The position numbers were made by a program, and so were the translations under genes. The notes under the pieces were generated by a model that had not been told where the DNA came from, searched no databases, and was given only the letters and a program-made list of their open reading frames with translations. This document shows, piece after piece, positions 61,626-64,000 of a stretch of DNA of 64,000 nucleotides. Where the stretch lies: the NCBI GenBank assembly GCA_002737345.1, contig NSIK01000010.1:222906-286905 (forward strand), in the 5' to 3' direction. Source of the stretch: Nitrospirota bacterium (lineage in GTDB: Bacteria > Nitrospirota > Nitrospiria > Nitrospirales > Nitrospiraceae). Position 1 is the stretch's first letter. The number at the start of each line of letters is the position of its first letter.

Positions 61626-62024
61626 ATGGCTATTGGCTGGTGGAGCCCTCAACTCAATGCTTTATTGGGTAGTCTCGTCGTGGCAGCGGGCGCCTGGTTG
61701 GCCTGGGACTCGTTTTCGCTCTGGGGAATCGTGTTCGTTGTAGGGGCCGCAGCAGGACTGTTGCTTTGGCAGGGGCGGACGATCGGATTGGTTTGGGCCT
61801 GGGCCACTTTGTTGCTGGGCCTGGAGAGTCTGGCCTGGCCGATCGTGACGATGGTGCAGGTTCGCTCGATCACGATGGAGCCGACCGACGAACAGATGGG
61901 GGCGATCCTCTCAGCCGTTCTGACTGGAATTTTTTCAGCGGTTTTTTGGATCACGTTTGCCTACGGGCTCTTTAAGCGAGCCAGCCAGCCCTCCTCTTCC
62001 GTCTCAACCGAAACGCTCCCGTAA
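61626..62024 (+). CDS. small multi-spanning membrane protein, hypothetical
   Basis: Protein of 132 residues from ATG 61626; the frame open from 61524 has a non-hydrophobic, Pro-rich lead. Four hydrophobic segments are seen: ALLGSLVVAAGAWLAWDSFS, WGIVFVVGAAAGLLLW, VWAWATLLLGLESLAWPIV, and SAVLTGIFSAVFWITFAYGL. A polar Ser/Thr tail ends it. The loop SITMEPTDEQMG lies between TM3 and TM4. Family not recognised. Confidence 0.68.
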   Translation: MAIGWWSPQLNALLGSLVVAAGAWLAWDSFSLWGIVFVVGAAAGLLLWQGRTIGLVWAWATLLLGLESLAWPIVTMVQVRSITMEPTDEQMGAILSAVLTGIFSAVFWITFAYGLFKRASQPSSSVSTETLP

Positions 62025-62037
62025 GAATCGATAGTCC

Positions 62038-64000
62038 CTACCACATCTCGATCGGATCGACGTCGACATCGAACTTAATGGACCGGCGGTGGTGGGTCCG
62101 TTCCATGTCTTTGACCGTGGTCCGCACCACCTCGATTCCCGTTTGTCGTTCGAGCGATTTCACGAGAATTTGCCACCGATAGCGGCCCCGGAGTTTTGTC
62201 ACAGGAGAGGGGGCTGGCCCGAGGATTATGAGAGGGCCTGGGCGACCCATTAATGGAGCTATCGGCCGGGTCTTTCTCTCAGAGGTTTGGCCTGCCACGG
62301 CAGGCGATGCGCAGGCGGTGAGTCGAGCCGCCCAGGCTGTGGCCGCGTCGCGCACCATGTTTCCATCGGTCCCCGAGACGAGGAGGGCGATTAGATGGAC
62401 CGAGGGAGGATAGCCCAAGGCTCCTCGATGGGACAGTTCCTCCGAGAGGAAGAGGGATTCGTCATCTTGCGCTACGGCCTGAATCGCATGGTGCGAGGCT
62501 AGAGAGGTTTGCAGGATGACCTGGCCTCCGGCTCCTGCCGGATCGGCGAGTGCTACGGCATCGAGCAAGGTGTGATAGGTGCGTTCGGCTGATCGGAAAT
62601 CCGGCACGCTGAGTCCTGCGTCCGCTTGCACAATTCCGACGAGGCCCATGGTCGGAAGCGGTCCGCGCCGCAAGAGCAGTTGTGTGCCGACGATGATATC
62701 CCATTCCCCTCGGTCGATTTTTTGCCAGAGGGCCTTGGCCTCTGCCGGCTTTTTCATGGTATCTCCATCGAGCCGGATCACGGCTGCGTGGGGAAACAAT
62801 CGCTTGGCATCCTCTTCGACCCGTTCTGTGCCCTCTCCAATCAATTGGATGCGGGGGCCGGAGCAGGAATGACAAGTGTCCGGGATGGACGATCTCTCCC
62901 CGCAATAGGAACAGAGCAGGCGATCCGTCTGTCGAGAATACATCAGTGCTACGCGGCAGGCGGGACAGCGGGGCACCTGGCCGCAGTCGCGACAGACGAG
63001 GGCGCCGGCATAGCCCTTCCGATTGAGAAACAGGAGGACGCCGGCCTTGCGGCTGATCGTCTGTTGGATGGCCCGAATGAGCGGCTGGCTCAGTACCGTG
63101 CCGTACCCTTGCTTGCGGAGATCCACGACCTGCACGGCAGGCCGCGTATCGGAGGGTATGGACGTGTAGATGAGGACTCCTCCCTGTTCCACGTTCGCCC
63201 TGGTTTCAAGGAAAGGATGGGAAGAGCTTAGAATCAGCACCGTTCGTTCAGTTTGGGCCCTCAGCCAGGCCACGTCCCTTGCATGGTAGCGGGGCTCCTG
63301 CGCTTCTTTGAACGCCGCATCTTCTTCTCCCTCGACCCACATCGCTCCGATAGCAGTCAGCGGGAGGAAAATAGCCGACCTGGTGCCTACGATCACTCGA
63401 ACGACCTGCCGATGGATCTGATCCCAGAGCTCGGCTTTCGCCTGGTCCGACAGTCCGCTATGGAAGCAGGCCGGAGCAATGTTCCGTTTATCATCACGGA
63501 TCAAGTCCGCCACCCATTGAGCCCGCTCTGCTTCACCTACGAGGATCAGGATCGTTTGCCCGCGATCGAGTATCAGCCGAATGGTCTGCTGTAAAAGCTT
63601 CAATCGATCGGCCCAAGGAGCCTGCACCAGAACTCGGGAGGGGCCAGGATTGTTCAATGTCTCAAAAAGCGGTTCCGCCCACAGGGGGGCCTGGTCGGAG
63701 CAGAGCGGCGCGGCATGGTCGGGATGAGTCAAGCTCAGCTGTGAGGACGGTTGGGCACTCGGCGTTGTCGAAGCAGAGGGTGAGCCATGAACTTCTCGCA
63801 CCCATCCCCGTGCCGTGAGGTCTTGCAATAGGTCGGCAAGACCTGAGCGGCGGTAGGATTTGCGAAGTCCCGACGGCGCTTTATGCAGTTTGACGAGCAG
63901 CGCCCGTTCCTTCACCGAGCAGGGTTCGCGCGCCGCAACTGCGGCCTTCCCCTGCTCCGTTAGTTGGTAGTGGCTGATCGGTTTTTGTGGCTTGGCAGTT
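62038..64000 (-). CDS. priA: primosomal protein N' (replication-restart helicase PriA), partial
   Basis: 3'-terminal part of priA, cut by the right edge. The frame stays open to the end of the window (654 codons seen), and the residues before the GTG at 63915 continue as a plausible winged-helix region (HYQLTEQGKAAVAA). Blocks: GTRSAIFLPL, Walker-B-like WVEGEEDAAFKEAQEPRYHARDVA, the zinc-binding region CRDCGQVPRCPAC and CSYCG with CHSC, and LIGEGTERVEEDAKRLFP with VGTQLLLRR. A Ser/Pro/Thr-rich spacer lies near residues 43-75 of the part from GTG 63915. The Walker A GKT is not obvious where expected (RVLVQAPWADRLKLLQQ), so the ATPase may be altered. Confidence 0.88.
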   Translation of the reverse strand, partial: TAKPQKPISHYQLTEQGKAAVAAREPCSVKERALLVKLHKAPSGLRKSYRRSGLADLLQDLTARGWVREVHGSPSASTTPSAQPSSQLSLTHPDHAAPLCSDQAPLWAEPLFETLNNPGPSRVLVQAPWADRLKLLQQTIRLILDRGQTILILVGEAERAQWVADLIRDDKRNIAPACFHSGLSDQAKAELWDQIHRQVVRVIVGTRSAIFLPLTAIGAMWVEGEEDAAFKEAQEPRYHARDVAWLRAQTERTVLILSSSHPFLETRANVEQGGVLIYTSIPSDTRPAVQVVDLRKQGYGTVLSQPLIRAIQQTISRKAGVLLFLNRKGYAGALVCRDCGQVPRCPACRVALMYSRQTDRLLCSYCGERSSIPDTCHSCSGPRIQLIGEGTERVEEDAKRLFPHAAVIRLDGDTMKKPAEAKALWQKIDRGEWDIIVGTQLLLRRGPLPTMGLVGIVQADAGLSVPDFRSAERTYHTLLDAVALADPAGAGGQVILQTSLASHHAIQAVAQDDESLFLSEELSHRGALGYPPSVHLIALLVSGTDGNMVRDAATAWAARLTACASPAVAGQTSERKTRPIAPLMGRPGPLIILGPAPSPVTKLRGRYRWQILVKSLERQTGIEVVRTTVKDMERTHHRRSIKFDVDVDPIEMW

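Overview
The window is GC-rich chromosomal DNA from a nitrite-oxidizing bacterium of the genus Nitrospira. The diagnostic evidence is an adjacent nxrA-nxrB pair (7132-11944). NxrA is a Tat-signal-bearing molybdopterin subunit of 1145 residues and NxrB a four-motif iron-sulfur subunit of 429 residues; these are the lengths and the periplasmic type known from Nitrospira. The remaining genes are mostly housekeeping, so this is core genome. I see no prophage, insertion sequence or CRISPR array.

Layout. 1-3000: a cut-off ybbP-type permease and ybbA ATPase, divergent from tesA. 3000-6480: a CDGSH iron-sulfur protein, a ChaN-like lipoprotein, a large methyltransferase-like protein of unknown role, and a probable gene remnant. 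6478-12000: tRNA-Gly, an AT-rich regulatory island, nxrA, nxrB and a strong terminator. 12000-18060: small unknown proteins, Trm112-like, DUF502, GNAT, LOG-family and P1-peptidase genes, and a gene broken by two amber codons. 18060-27000: FIST protein, FKBP, gcvT, Nudix, a Lys-rich secreted protein, mug, fabI, arfB and gcvP. 27200-31000: a two-component pair followed by a Deg-type periplasmic protease. 31100-38300: purU, rimO, gamma-carbonic anhydrase, argB, xerC, trmFO and tRNA-Val. 38600-43700: TPR lipoprotein, DksA-like protein, recR-ebfC-dnaX, SRP RNA and tRNA-Ser. 43900-50550: HEAT-repeat proteins, tRNA-Leu, tig-clpP-clpX and an unusual TatA/B protein. 50650-64000: M24 peptidase, peptidase C26, APC permease, PsiE-like, a twin-repeat metal-site protein, nagZ-pepA, queE, a HAD phosphatase, a second tRNA-Leu and a cut-off priA.

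How the parts connect. NxrAB is the energy-conserving enzyme and must leave the cytoplasm through the Tat system. The window also encodes a Tat component with a duplicated amphipathic helix. Two sigma-54 (-24/-12) promoters stand out: one in front of nxrA, and a nearly consensus one in front of the small Lys-rich secreted protein. Each has a good IHF-like site upstream, so the two genes may belong to one regulon. I regard this as the most interesting signal here.

Several housekeeping genes (13288, 15314, rimO, gamma-carbonic anhydrase, the M24 peptidase) have a -10 hexamer ending only 6-7 bases before the start codon and no Shine-Dalgarno sequence, which points to leaderless mRNAs. All functional statements come from reading motifs and context. 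No database search was run.
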